NCBI GenBank assembly: GCA_032629725.1
Contig: JAFEVB010000015.1
Coordinates: 992,001-1,056,000, forward strand
Origin: Gremmenia infestans
Lineage: Eukaryota > Ascomycota > Leotiomycetes > Helotiales > Hamatocanthoscyphaceae
DNA length: 64,000 nucleotides
Direction of reading: 5' to 3'
A program made the translations under genes and the position numbers. Below, piece after piece: positions 19,759 through 30,471 of this stretch; positions within the stretch are counted from its first letter, which is position 1, and every line of letters begins with the position of its first letter. Under the pieces are notes generated by a model. The model was not told where the DNA came from. It did no database searches and saw nothing but the letters and a program-made list of their open reading frames with translations.

Positions 19759-22424
19759 CTATTTATACGTAACATTGGCAATCCACAAAACAACGCCAAT
19801 TAATCCTAATCTCCATCGTAAATCATCCATGTTTCTGAACCTCGTTAAACAATTGCGTGGTTTCGCTTTCCATTTCCCTGCCTCCTCAAGAAATTCCTCC
19901 TCCCTTTCTTTTAATACGCGCGGTAGGATGCTAGGAGATGTTTTGGCGGTTAAGCCGAAGTTCCCGTTTCCAAGGTTTGTATTTGGTATGTTATTACCAC
20001 TGCCATTGCCATTCACGATCCAGTTTGTAAGCACCTGCGTCGCGTCCGCCGTCGCCCAGCTCGTCCACAAGAACACGGGCGTCAGGATCGCGGCTTCCAC
20101 CCAGTGATTCCAGAGGCCGAGGCGCAGGAGTCCGGTAGTGTCGCCAGCGAGCCAGATGTGGTGTTGCAGGATATATGTCTCGAGGGAGCAGCGGCCGAGC
20201 CAAGCGAATAGCGCAGAGTGGTAGGTTCGGAGGACGCGGTGCGAGTTACGCAGGACGACGAAGGATAGGATTGGGATGAAGGAGATGTAGGGCTGCCACC
20301 AGTTGTAGTCTTCCTTGTTGGGTGAGCGTCTGGTGAGGAGCCAGAAGCCGGGGAGGAGGCCTAGGGCGAGTGCGATTGTTACAGTCTTGAGGGATGTGTG
20401 GTATTTGATGGTGAGTTGCAGAGCAGCGTCGATAATCGAGGTAGGTCTCACGGATCCAGATCGAAGTCTGGACGTTCGATGAAAAAGCAGGCCGGTTATC
20501 ATGCCAATATACACAATGTACATATCGAGGAATGTACGAAATCGCCATTCCCTCACATTCCAAGAGATCCCACAAGTGTACTCCAGAATAGAACCAACAA
20601 ATTCCAGAACGCCGGGTATCATTGTGAAAGCAGTCGTAAACGCAACTGAAAGAAGAATTTTTGCAAAGACAAACGTGAGATCCGAGTTCTGCTTATTCCC
20701 AATTTCAAGCGTGAAGTAGATTACAAGAAACCAGAAGCTGACCAGTGGGGCAAAGTAGTAGAAGAGATAATTCGTCCGCATCATATAAGGTAAAACACAG
20801 CTCAGCAAATTGAGTCGAATCAAGACGCCAGCAACCCGCTTCAAGGAATAGTCCTCCTTTCCCAGGAAGTAAAGTGTGTGACCAAATCCAGTCAGAAAGA
20901 GGTAAGAGGCGACAAGGAGTCGAACAATTTCATATATCCACAAAGTTCTCGAGGCATGCGTATAATGGTAGATGAGGATGAAAGCTTGCATCCAGCCTTT
21001 CCACTCATCCGTCTGAATTCTTGAGAGAAAGCTGTCATCCTGAGAAGCATCTGCACCTTTACGCGATGGCGTGAGGTCATTTCTCTTCGCTGAGAGGAGA
21101 CCAGCGATTGCCAAAGTTGAGCATGCCGTTAAGAATTCTCGTTTCCGGAATTGCTTCTGTGCTTTCTCAAAGACTTGGGTCCGATCCGCGTAGAAACAAA
21201 AACAAACGACAAGAGCAAAGATTGCTAGTGCATTCAGAACCGGCGCAGAAGGTAACATGCGGCTTATTCTTGCAATATGGTGCCGGCGCAGATATGAAAG
21301 AATTGGCAGTAATAGCAGGCCTAACACGAGTACGATCCATTGAATTACACTAGGGTGTGTGTAGTTGCTACAACACGTTCGGTTGAAGGGATATCCTTGG
21401 GACGCGGCATCGGAATTACAGCGTAAGTTGAGGAGAACATCTGCCTTGCGATGAGCTACGTTATTGACAATATGAAGACCGCTTTCTTCATATGCACCGC
21501 TACCAGCCCAGCTCATCAACGAGTAGCTCCAGACAACGTCAGCGCTTGAGTGTTGTGAGACTTGTTGGAGGTAATCGTTCATCTGGTCGATCTTCTCTGG
21601 TGTAATTGTTACTTCCCTTGACGGAGACAAAGCTGGATACCACGGAACTTGTATTGGCGCAAGGAGTAAGAAGTTGGGGGACTGTGGACGAGAGGGAAAT
21701 GGCCGCGACTTTGGAACCATTGCTTCCTCACCGGAGGCATGATCCATATACGGTATGATGGCATCAATGGTATCTCGAAAATCCCGAAAGTAATTCTCCT
21801 GGCTATGCCGTGCATACCAGAGTCCCGGAGCCCCAAGTAATATCAAGCCTGCGCTTTCATCCTCCTCGTCAATAGTTGCATCTAAAGGCTCTGCTCTGTA
21901 TTTCTTAAGCTCCTGGTCTAGTCCGGTCGAATTAAGCCAAGGATCCCAGATAAACTGGACGTTGACACCGCCAGAAATGAACTCAAGATCTGTATGCTTC
22001 GCATTTAAGTCTAACATCCCTGAGATCTCCTCCTCTGCTCGCTCCTGGTCCATCTTCTTCGCGACTGCCCAAAAGATTTGGCGAGTTGTAGAGTCTCCTA
22101 CGAAGACCAGCCTTCGTTTGTGGAAGCAATCCTGGATATCTTTCTTCTTGTATTCGTGCATAATACACCCGGGGGGCTGCCAGTTCTGGAAGGGGTTTTT
22201 CGAGGTCCATCTTGGGCCAGGATCGAGCCATTGGCCTTTATTGAGAAGGGCGCCGCATTTGAAGGGGTCGGAGACATCTGCAAGGGGAAACTGAGTTAGC
22301 GGAGTCTTTAGAACGTGGGGGGGATATCAGAAGTAAACAAACGCGTACCAATCCAGCAGTACCTATAAACGACCCCAACAATGACAAGCGCGAGTAGGAA
22401 TTGGAGAATGCGGCTGATGGTCAT
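19759..22424 (-). CDS. Cas1-type polysaccharide O-acetyltransferase with N-terminal GDS-esterase-like domain
   Basis: Two exons, 22424-22349 and 22277-19759, give 864 residues. Exon 1 codes a membrane anchor (RILQFLLALVIVGVVYRYCW); the intron starts GTACGC, ends CCTTGCAG, and has a CTAAC branch site. The lumenal part follows: DPFKCGALLNKGQWLDPG, then VFVGDSTTRQIFWA with the nucleophile Ser88 of a GDS/PC-esterase fold. From about residue 340 there are ten or more hydrophobic segments, with LWIYEIVRLLVASYLFLTGF and YILQHHIWLAGDT, typical of the Cas1p_AcylT (10-TM) module. In Cryptococcus, Cas1 O-acetylates capsular glucuronoxylomannan; related animal CASD1 acetylates sialic acid. Here the substrate is presumably a Golgi or cell-wall glycan; which one is unknown. 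A (TC)n tract lies upstream in the sense orientation. Confidence 0.92.
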
Positions 22425-22601
22425 GGCGACATAGTGGGACTTCGCTGAGAACGCCAACCGAGGACGTAGCATCGCACTTCAGACTGCAAGGAACCAAACT
22501 CTTGTGAATCTCCGCATTGGCACGCTATGCGATCGATCAAGGGGGCGGAGGAGTAAATGGTGGAGACAGCAGTGGAAGATGGTATTACAGTTGCGACTGA
22601 C

Positions 22602-22604
<3 letters not shown>

Positions 22605-22638
<34 letters not shown>
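22605..22638 (-). repeat. (GA)17 microsatellite, a TC tract in the sense of the Cas1-type gene
   Basis: Seventeen GA units on the plus strand, so (TC)n on the strand of the gene that starts at 22424, about 180-215 bases upstream. Followed by an imperfect purine run to about 22685. Confidence 0.85.
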
Positions 22639-22642
<4 letters not shown>

Positions 22643-22830
22643 AAGAGGGAGGGAGAGAGAAGAAATGAATGAAGGAAGGAAGAAAGACTTGCTCATCCAT
22701 CCATCGTCAGACAGCACCCGATCATATCCAGATGCAGACTGAGATAGATCCACCAGGAAGGGAAGTGGCAGCGGTCTTTGTGTCATATGAGATTTTGCTC
22801 TTGGCACAAGTCTTGGCTATAGTCAGGCTA

Positions 22831-22850
22831 CTTGGCTTGGCTTGGCTTGG
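22831..22850 (+). repeat. Short tandem repeat, CTTGG x4
   Basis: Four perfect 5-base units. No function visible. Confidence 0.8.
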
Positions 22851-25071
22851 ATACTTGGCAACCTTACCTGACATTTCTTACTATGTACCTTACCGTATGT
22901 CTCGTACGGGACCGTATATAGTCCCATAGCCGTACTCAAGGATTACATTACTGTACCATACATCGCATTGAGCGCCGCATCTGTCCTAAAGCCGAGAGAT
23001 CTTATGTAAGGTACGCGTAAGGAAGGATAAGGATAAGTATAAGTTTGTAAATTTACACTAGAAGGATATCTCGTTTATCCAATAACTGCACTGCTTGTCT
23101 TTATAAATAAGGTAAGCATCACCTGCATGCAGCCTTTCACCGACAACCGACTTTGCCTGAGACTTTACTCGTATATCCTATCATATCATCATATCCTTCT
23201 TTACCTTACCGTATTATTGTACCAAAAAGTACGGAGTATTCGTACTTTGCTTTCCGAAATAACGCATAGACTCTTTCTCTCGCTATTATTCTCTTCATTA
23301 CTTCTACAATCTTCAATATACCTACGCATTACTTTACTAACTATATACCCACGGACATACCAACCTTTCCGGTCCGTCCTCAATCTAGTCGCGACTTGAA
23401 TGCACGCCCACCTGCTCAAACCATCCATCGTTATCTTCCAGTCCCCACGTCACGCCCCTCCCTTCCTTTTATCTGATGACGCCGTCATAATTGGCTCCCG
23501 CCTATGGCTGACTGGATCTACGAAGTGGTTCCGCTGTTCCGCAGACACCAGCAAGAACATAAAGAAAAAGAAAAAGAAAAATCTGGACGGTGTCAATATT
23601 ATATACGCTGACCGAGATCCTACACGTCTCGTATTTCTGAAGACGACGAGCTTTTGCCAAGTTTCCCATCTTCCAATGATAATGCCATGTTGGATCCTGT
23701 GGGAATTTCACATTTACGAAGTACATGGAAGCCAGCCCCCCTTGGCGTTAGACACATCCGAGTTCCGGATCCTGGTGGAGCGTGGGGAAGGAGCAGAGCA
23801 GGAGCTAAGCCAAGATCATCTGATCATGAGAGAAGTAGTGAAAAAAAAATGTTGGAATAGTCGCTTTTTTTAAAACTCTGAAACTGGGTTTCTTGACACT
23901 CCACAACATTATACTCCGAGCCACTTGGAGAGCTTAGATATAGTTCCTAGAGGTCTTAACTCCCCTTAAGATTGCTTTGGCTATCATCTTTCTTGCTGTC
24001 CTGCGGATCTACACTAGGGCAAGGAGCCAGTTATAGATGTAGGATGTATCCTTTCCATGCTACTTCTAGAAGAACCCAGTTCCAGACTTAAAAAAGCGAA
24101 TACGAATGATTGGATGGATAGATAGATGATGGAAAGAGGCTTGAAGCTAGCATAAGAGTTTTAAATTATATAATATGATTACGTGTAGAGAAGGTTATAA
24201 CTAAATAACCGAAGAATGCTTTGATCGTCAGTTATGCTTATGTAAGCGGCTAATTCCAACCAGCACCTGGTGAACAAAAAATCCCTTTTCATTTAAGATT
24301 CCGTACCTCTCCACGGTCAACACCGTATTTGTTCCCCAGGCATCTACAATCCGTCTAGTAATCTTATCCATATATCCCCTTCTGCGTTCTACTTTCTTCA
24401 TAGTTATACCCTAATCAATTACCCTTCCCCCCCCAATAAGTATCTCGAGGGTTTTTTTTGTTTTCAGCATTCACATCTACCATCTACCTTCCATTTCATT
24501 CCATCTTCCCCCAAACACAATCTCCAAACATAATACCTACCTCCCTTCTCTCACACTTAACAACTATTCAAGTCAAGCTTCAAAAGCCGTCTGTCTTCAA
24601 CCTCGCTCGGCCCGCTTCCTCTCCACAGCAGGTCTTGAGCTGGCTGCAAATTTCTCTCTTGATTTTTGTTTATTAGACAAGAATAATGCCCAATCAACGA
24701 CCTTTGAGTGCGGAACCTCCCTTTGTCTCTATGGGCAGACTTCTGCAATTTGTCTGTTGATACAATACCTACAATACATCGTTGCGAGATTACGTGGATG
24801 GGATAGGTAAGGAAGGTATGCGGGTTCGTGATGGGATGGGCTGGTATGAGGAATGGAGGAATTGGGTTGGAAAATTTATTTGCGAATGGGGGGGTACGCG
24901 ACATGCTATGTCTTTGCGTATATTCGGGGGAGAAAGGTTTGTCTATTAAGGTTGTATTGTTACGTATAGAATATAAGAGATACAGCGTGTCACAAAAACT
25001 ACCTAATTTGAGAGAGTATTGATTTGATATCTTATAGATTATTAGCTTCTCTGCCAGGGTCCTGAGAACAG

Positions 25072-25101
25072 CTGAGAACAGCTGAGAACAACTGTTCCCT
25101 T
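25072..25101 (+). repeat. 10-base tandem repeat, CTGAGAACAG x3
   Basis: Three units, the last with one change (CTGAGAACAA). Noncoding. Confidence 0.8.
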
Positions 25102-25397
25102 CATCAAGATTGATCCAGCCAACTTTCGATTCCCTTGAGAATCTCCCTCATTGCACTAGGTACTGTACTGTAGGCAGCATTAATAGGTAGTCCGGAGTAA
25201 GGTAGCTTCCCAAGTAGGCTTTTACAGCATCCCTACCTACGACTAAACCTAGTCAGAGAGCTGTGCTTCTTAATGCCCGGTTCCTAACCCATCAATCTCG
25301 ACGTGAAGCAAATATAGCTATCCAGTATCGACCATCCAGTACGATCTTCATTCATTCGTTCATCCATCCATTCATCCTGCCTTCCACCCTCCCACAC

Positions 25398-26027
25398 CTA
25401 CACCATCCCCCCACCAAACAAATCCGTCAGACTCAACCTCCTCCCCATCCCCACCCCACCCTCCACCTTCCCCCCTCCCTTCCCACTCCTCTCCCCAGCC
25501 CCCCTAACCTCCTCCCACTTCTCCCGAATCAACCTACAATTAACCTCCCTCGTCTCCGTCCGATCCGCATGGATATAAAACCCTAACACCTTCCCCCCCT
25601 CCTCCTCCCCACCATCCCCCGCAAACCCAACCATAAGAAACTCCTCCGTAACCTCCACGTTTTCAATCATACCCACATCGATAACCAGATTCTCCAATCC
25701 CCGCCGATTCAACACTACTACCACATGCCCAACCTCACCGCCATCACCACCACCCGTCTGGCACAAGAACAACGTCCCTTCTATATCCGTCTTGTTCCAA
25801 CCCCCAGCCACATACGTATAGATCTGCGCCGACGGCGCGATCGATAGGATGGTGCTGATGGACGCGCAGTGCCGCCGCAGGACGCTGAGGTTCAGCTCTG
25901 TGTTGCTGCGTGGTGTGGGCGGAGGGACGTAGACGTCGGATTCGTAGTCGGAGGGTTGGATGGCTGCGGGTTGGGGTTGGGAGGAGGCGCCGGATTGGTG
26001 GCGGGGGCGGGTTTGGCGGGGTGTCAT
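25398..26027 (-). CDS. DCP1: mRNA decapping protein Dcp1
   Basis: A single exon of 209 residues from the ATG at 26027. The start MTPRQTRPRHQSGASSQ is the usual fungal Dcp1 start. An EVH1-like domain spans about 45-175: LNLSVLRRHCASISTILSIA, then AQIYTYVAGGWNKTDIEGTL, then HVVVVLNRRGLENLVIDVG and VLGFYIHADRTETREVNCRL. Dcp1 activates the Dcp2 decapping enzyme in cytoplasmic P-bodies, committing mRNA to 5'-3' decay. The W and the NRRGLEN block, which form the proline-peptide site, are present. The last third is Gly/Glu-rich (GAGERSGKGGGKVEGG) and the underlying DNA is a long C-rich run on the plus strand (25440-25620), a strong strand skew. Length is normal for the short fungal form. It lies just downstream of the Vps3-like gene on the same strand. 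Confidence 0.88.
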   Translation of the reverse strand: MTPRQTRPRHQSGASSQPQPAAIQPSDYESDVYVPPPTPRSNTELNLSVLRRHCASISTILSIAPSAQIYTYVAGGWNKTDIEGTLFLCQTGGGDGGEVGHVVVVLNRRGLENLVIDVGMIENVEVTEEFLMVGFAGDGGEEEGGKVLGFYIHADRTETREVNCRLIREKWEEVRGAGERSGKGGGKVEGGVGMGRRLSLTDLFGGGMV

Positions 26028-26162
26028 TAGGATTGGTTGTGATGGGTGGTTTGGCTTGGAGGAGGTTGTGGCAACGTGGGGAGGAGGTGGCCTTTGAGCT
26101 GTGGGGGGTGGTGTTGTGGATGGTTCGCGGGAAGGAAGCGTTGGTGGTTATGTGTGTTCAAT

Positions 26163-26411
26163 TCAAGCGTTTGGACGAGGGCCTCGTAGTGTAGTAGATA
26201 CGGAATGACGAATGGAGAGGGGATGCTTAGTTTTCGAGGTAGAATCAGTATTGCAGTTTGTTGTTTGAAGGATACTGACTGTAGTGCTGGATGCTCCAGA
26301 TGCTGATATGGCTTTCCGAATGAAGGCAAGCTCAGCCTTGGGATCAGCCTTATCCACTTCCCCGCCGCTCCATAGATCAATATCAATTAAAGTGCGATTA
26401 GGAATTTGCAT
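26163..26411 (-). CDS. Possible small gene or exon between DCP1 and the Vps3-like gene
   Basis: The minus-strand frame from the ATG at 26411 reads MQIPNRTLIDIDLWSGGEVD, then KADPKAELAFIRKAISASGA, which looks protein-like (balanced composition, amphipathic). After about residue 47 it becomes low-complexity, and a GTCAGT donor-like site lies there. An overlapping frame (26027-26386) ends just before DCP1. It could be a short conserved protein, a first exon, or chance. No family recognised. Confidence 0.25.
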   Translation of the reverse strand: MQIPNRTLIDIDLWSGGEVDKADPKAELAFIRKAISASGASSTTVSILQTTNCNTDSTSKTKHPLSIRHSVSTTLRGPRPNA

Positions 26412-26449
26412 CCATACTTTTACTATATTATTCTCTATTTCTACAAGTC

Positions 26450-29400
26450 CTAGGCTTCAATAGAGGGCCCAGCTTTATCGATCTCTCCAATAAGATCACC
26501 AGAAACCTTCAGATTCTCTGCTCCACTTAACGCCTTTGCGACCATAGTCTCGCTGCGTTCTCTAACAATTCGTCTCAAAGCGCCAACAAGGAAGCCAGAG
26601 ACCAACTCCACAGACCAGGTATCAGGGATAAGGCTCAGGACATATCCAACATCAAGCCACCCACCGAAGCGCTCCAATAAACTACTTGTCTGTTCCACTC
26701 GATTACTGACATCCTCAATACGCAGGAACTCCGACAGCAAGTATCCGAACAGTTTTGCTTGTTGTTCCCGTGTTGGCAAGCTCTCCCGAGCCACAGTTCC
26801 AGATACAGGATGATATATACTCGAGCCGCCAAGAAGACAATAGCTGATCGCAGTATCATAGTCCCCTAGCCCATGCGTCAGGAGCCTGAGAGCTTCCTCG
26901 TGATGAGATTGACGACCATCGAGTATGATTACTTCTGGTACAAGTTCTTCCGTATAGGCAGCTATCCTGTCAAGAATCGCTGCAACATCGTAATTTGATG
27001 CTGAGCCCTGACTTCCTCCTAGAAGCTGCAGGAGGCGAAGACGACTATGCCACCATTCTTCATCAATAGTGTTGTCGGTGATAAATTGACGATATGTTGG
27101 TTTGGGAGGTCGTAATGCTCGATAGGACTCATACGTTCCGATTAATATTGCTCGGGCCTCCTTGGATTCCCCTAGTTTGCTAGTGACTATGTCTAAATAG
27201 TATGCGATGAGCTCATTGATGTACTCGGCGTGATTCTTGTTGAAGACCAAGTATTCCAGGTAATCCTTAACTGCTCCCGGGGCACCCTCTCGCAATATTT
27301 CAACGACTTGGGTAGGTTCAAACTTGACTAGGCTGCGATCTTCAGCAAAAACCTGTACTCCGAGTTTTGGGTTTCGGCCAGCCAGCCAAACACCATATTC
27401 TTGGACAAGCGCTGTATTGCGAATCCTAGACAGGTGTTCCCGTATCCTTTGCTCGCCGTCACGGAATTCACCTCCTTCATCCACATGCCCTTCTACAATG
27501 CGGCGCCAGGTTCCCAGAACCTCAGCAGTCATTTTGCGGCTTTGATATAGGCGACTCAGAACGTAGAGGCGATTATGGGATTCGAGAAGGGAAATCGCTC
27601 TTTCGAAACAATCAACGCCATGATCGACCAGTTCATATAGTTCTGATCTAACGGATTTGCCTTTGACAGGCCCTCGGGGTGAGTCCTTGTCGAGTTGAAG
27701 AAGCACAACGAGCAGAGCAGCGTCAACACTTCGGAACACTTCGTTCTCATTTGCAATGCTCCCAAAGCCCTTCTTCTTTCGCCAAGCGGCGAGAAATCTT
27801 CGCAAATATTGCAGGACATGATCCGATTGAGCGCCAACTTTGGTAGACGTGGAATTGTCAGATAAGAGACGCGCTACGAAATCATCGGCAATTGCTTTGA
27901 CGCCGCCGTGAATCCATATACCTGTCCCTCCCTCAACGATTTCGTTTCGCAGATATGGGACAATCGATAGAATCACGCGAGGATCAAGACCGCCTTCGAG
28001 CAGTGCTTCTTCTGATGCGTGATGTTCGTTCTGCGAGTACGCTTCATTGAGGCCACTCAGGATACTCATAAATATCAACAGGCCAGCTCGCTGCCTGACA
28101 TATCCCAGACTTAAAAATTCAGTCTCGGTCTTAGCTTCTCGTCCCCGAAGAGAATTGATCAGCTCAACAACTTTCTGCCTGTCGAGTGATCTGTATATGG
28201 GCTCATTTTGGCCTTCTTCGCTCGTTAGAAGCGAAAGAGCAGCATCCAAGCGAAGAGCCAAGGGATTTCGGACTGCCCACCAAATATCTTTTCCGGACCA
28301 GGCGACGACTCGAGTACGCGTGTGGCCGAGCCTCTCGGCAAATTGCTGCTCTTCTGCGTCTCGCTGGGCCTCCCACGCCTTGGGGAGGATTTCACCACTC
28401 TCGAAAAGTTCTTTCTCACCAGACACTCTTTCAAGTGACGTCGCCGTCCTAGAATCAACGCTGTGTAAGGAGAGAGTAGATCCACCCGTGGATCTGATCG
28501 TAAAGGGGTGGAAACGCTTCAACCGGAGCGCTGCAACGACTTCATCAAAGTAGACATCTCCTACGTCTATCATGGACCGAAGCCCAATTCGTGACCCTCT
28601 TTTATCATCCTTTCCGTCTGCTGACTGGGGCGCTTCCAACCAGGTTTTTTCGGTCCCTCCTTCTCCAGGATTCACGTCCCAACGTTGAATTTCGAGGCCA
28701 TGCCGAGTTCCGTCCTGGAACTGACGCACCATTGAAGCAAGCACGAACCCTTCTTCTTCATCGTTCATCGTAATAGGGGTTGGGTCTATGCCCACGCCGC
28801 GACCATCTACCACAATACTTTCTGGATAAACATCGAATTCTATCGTGGGTCGCGTAATGTCACCTTCTAGATTCACAAACATCCCAACCCCTGAGTCTTG
28901 CGGCCCTGTGCCAGTCACCAAGAGAAACTCCTGTGGAGTTGGCGATGCTATGTGTGGTTTAAGGTATACAGGTGGGAGGGCAGGTGATGGGGGAACTGTT
29001 GAAGACGCTTCATTTGGCGGTGGAGGAAGGGGTTTGTTGGCACTAGGACTCATATCACGAGCAGGGTGTCTCATCGGACTTGCGGCTGGTGCTGGTGAAG
29101 ACTCCCTGAAGAGACCCTCTGGCGTTTCTCGTCCGGAACGTTCCCCCGTGCGCCCCTGTTGACTAAGCCTACGAGACGTACTACTCATGAATGTTCCGAG
29201 ACTGGTGCTTCGGCCATGTCCACGGTCATCTGGAGCTCCAGGACCCGCTTGGGCCGAAGATGTGCTTCGTGAGATACCACCACTAGCACCACCAGAGATA
29301 TCTTCCACTTGGCCCCCTATGCTGCTGGATTGCGAGTCATCTAATGAAGAAATGGGAAAGAGGGGGATTTTGAGTAATCGATCGACATCGAGAAGGGCAT

Positions 29401-30169
29401 AGGATCGAGTATTTGCTACACAAGCAAAGGACTCTCGGCGAACGGAGATGGTGCTTCCTGAGAAATCAATTACCTATAGTTATTAGCTCCATGCACCAAA
29501 CAATTTAATAGGCAAAACATACTCTAACGGGGCGAGCATCATCTTCTCCAATCCTAATAACTCTCATTTTCTTATTCAAAGAGACCAGTACCGTAACTGG
29601 CCCCTTTTGATCTTGCCCCCGACCAGCTAGGTCTGTATTCAGATCTATCCCTCCAATCCAGTTACATGGTCGGATCTGCTTTGTGCCAAAGACGGGACTG
29701 AGCTCCGGGAGCGAGTAAAATGTCACCGTCCAATTGCATAGGATGCAAGCTTTGTTCACGGTTGGAAGAAGTAGAATTTGCTGGACCCCGGGCCGTGCTG
29801 GAGACGGTGGTTCGTGGTAAGCTGGCAGCAGCCTGGACGCAAGAATGTACGAAGGTTTTCCTGAGGCATCTTGAGGATCGGGAGGTATTTGTACGAAATG
29901 AAGAAGTTCGGAGGCAGAGGTTCCAACGTAGAGGTTCTGCTCTAAGCGGCATTAGCACAGGTCTATGGCAGCTTTGTCACAAGCAGATAAATACCTAGAA
30001 ATTCCACACAGTTTATCTCAATATCCTCTCTATCACCATCTACAGCTAATGGCAGATCTTCGAGCAAGGCCCTTAGAACGAAAGGCCCTGTCTCTGGTGG
30101 TTTGCTTATCCTCCCAGATGGCTCCACGTTTCCTGGCTGCTCTCCTTCTGTCTCTGCCTTTGCCTCCAT
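26450..30169 (-). CDS. VPS3: Vps3-like CORVET tethering subunit (CNH and Vps39-type domains)
   Basis: Exons 30169-29995, 29941-29523 and 29473-26450 give about 1,205 residues. The start is the ATG at 30169 (MEAKAETEGEQPGNVEPSGR). The N-terminal CNH/citron domain is plain: INCVEFLEQNLYVGTSASEL, CILCNWTVTFYSLPELSPVF, VSLNKKMRVIRIGEDDARPV, VRRESFACVANTRSYALLDV. A disordered Ser/Pro insert follows (about residues 240-340). The long C-terminal half is alpha-solenoid, with a Vps39/TGFBRAP1-type end (DRIAAYTEELVPEVIIL, then TWSVELVSGFLVGALRRIV). In yeast Vps3 is the Rab5-binding subunit of CORVET and acts in endosome fusion and vacuolar sorting. Introns have GTATTT and GTATGT donors and CTAAT branch sites. 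The paralogue Vps39/Vam6 of HOPS is the main alternative. Divergent from the peptidase gene at 30472. Confidence 0.75.
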
Positions 30170-30471
30170 GTTCGCGACCGTTTTCGAGCCTGCACTCAAA
30201 GAGGCATCATGGCATATTTCCTCTGGGTATTCGGCGCCGTGGTTATGAGGTCGCCCTATGCCACAAGAATTCGTTGGAGGTGATGAGGCTGAGCTGGACT
30301 AGACAGCTCCCGGAGCTGTTGGAGCTCTCGGAAGGGCTGCCTATTTTGGGAAGAAACATGGACATACCAAAGCCTCCCCCACCATTGCCAACCACTTCGT
30401 ATAAATTACAACTTATCTCTTCTTCTTGTAATTGTACTTCTACTTCTACAATATGTATTCAGTGATAAATC
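30170..30471. promoter_or_regulatory. Divergent promoter between the Vps3-like and M24 peptidase genes
   Basis: 302 bases between the two start codons. No specific motif stands out; a pyrimidine-rich stretch (TCTTCTTCTTGTAATTG) precedes the peptidase start. Confidence 0.45.

Larger units (their letters stand above)
22425..25397. other. 3 kb gene-poor region
   Basis: Starts with the promoter of the Cas1-type gene and ends in the 3' flank of DCP1. Frames such as 23127-23399 and 23400-23873 on the plus strand have no domain and poor composition. The part 23930-24240 is AT-rich and repetitive-looking like 18660-19640 (possible RIP-affected relic). Pyrimidine-rich blocks lie at 24420-24600 and 25320-25400. 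Confidence 0.45.

Noticed and set aside
23400..23873. Plus-strand frame of 157 codons
   Set aside because: Contains poly-Lys from an AAAAAG run, no domain, next to AT-rich decayed DNA. Could be a remnant but nothing supports a gene.
28047..28553. Plus-strand frame of 168 codons
   Set aside because: Entirely antisense to the large exon of the Vps3-like gene.
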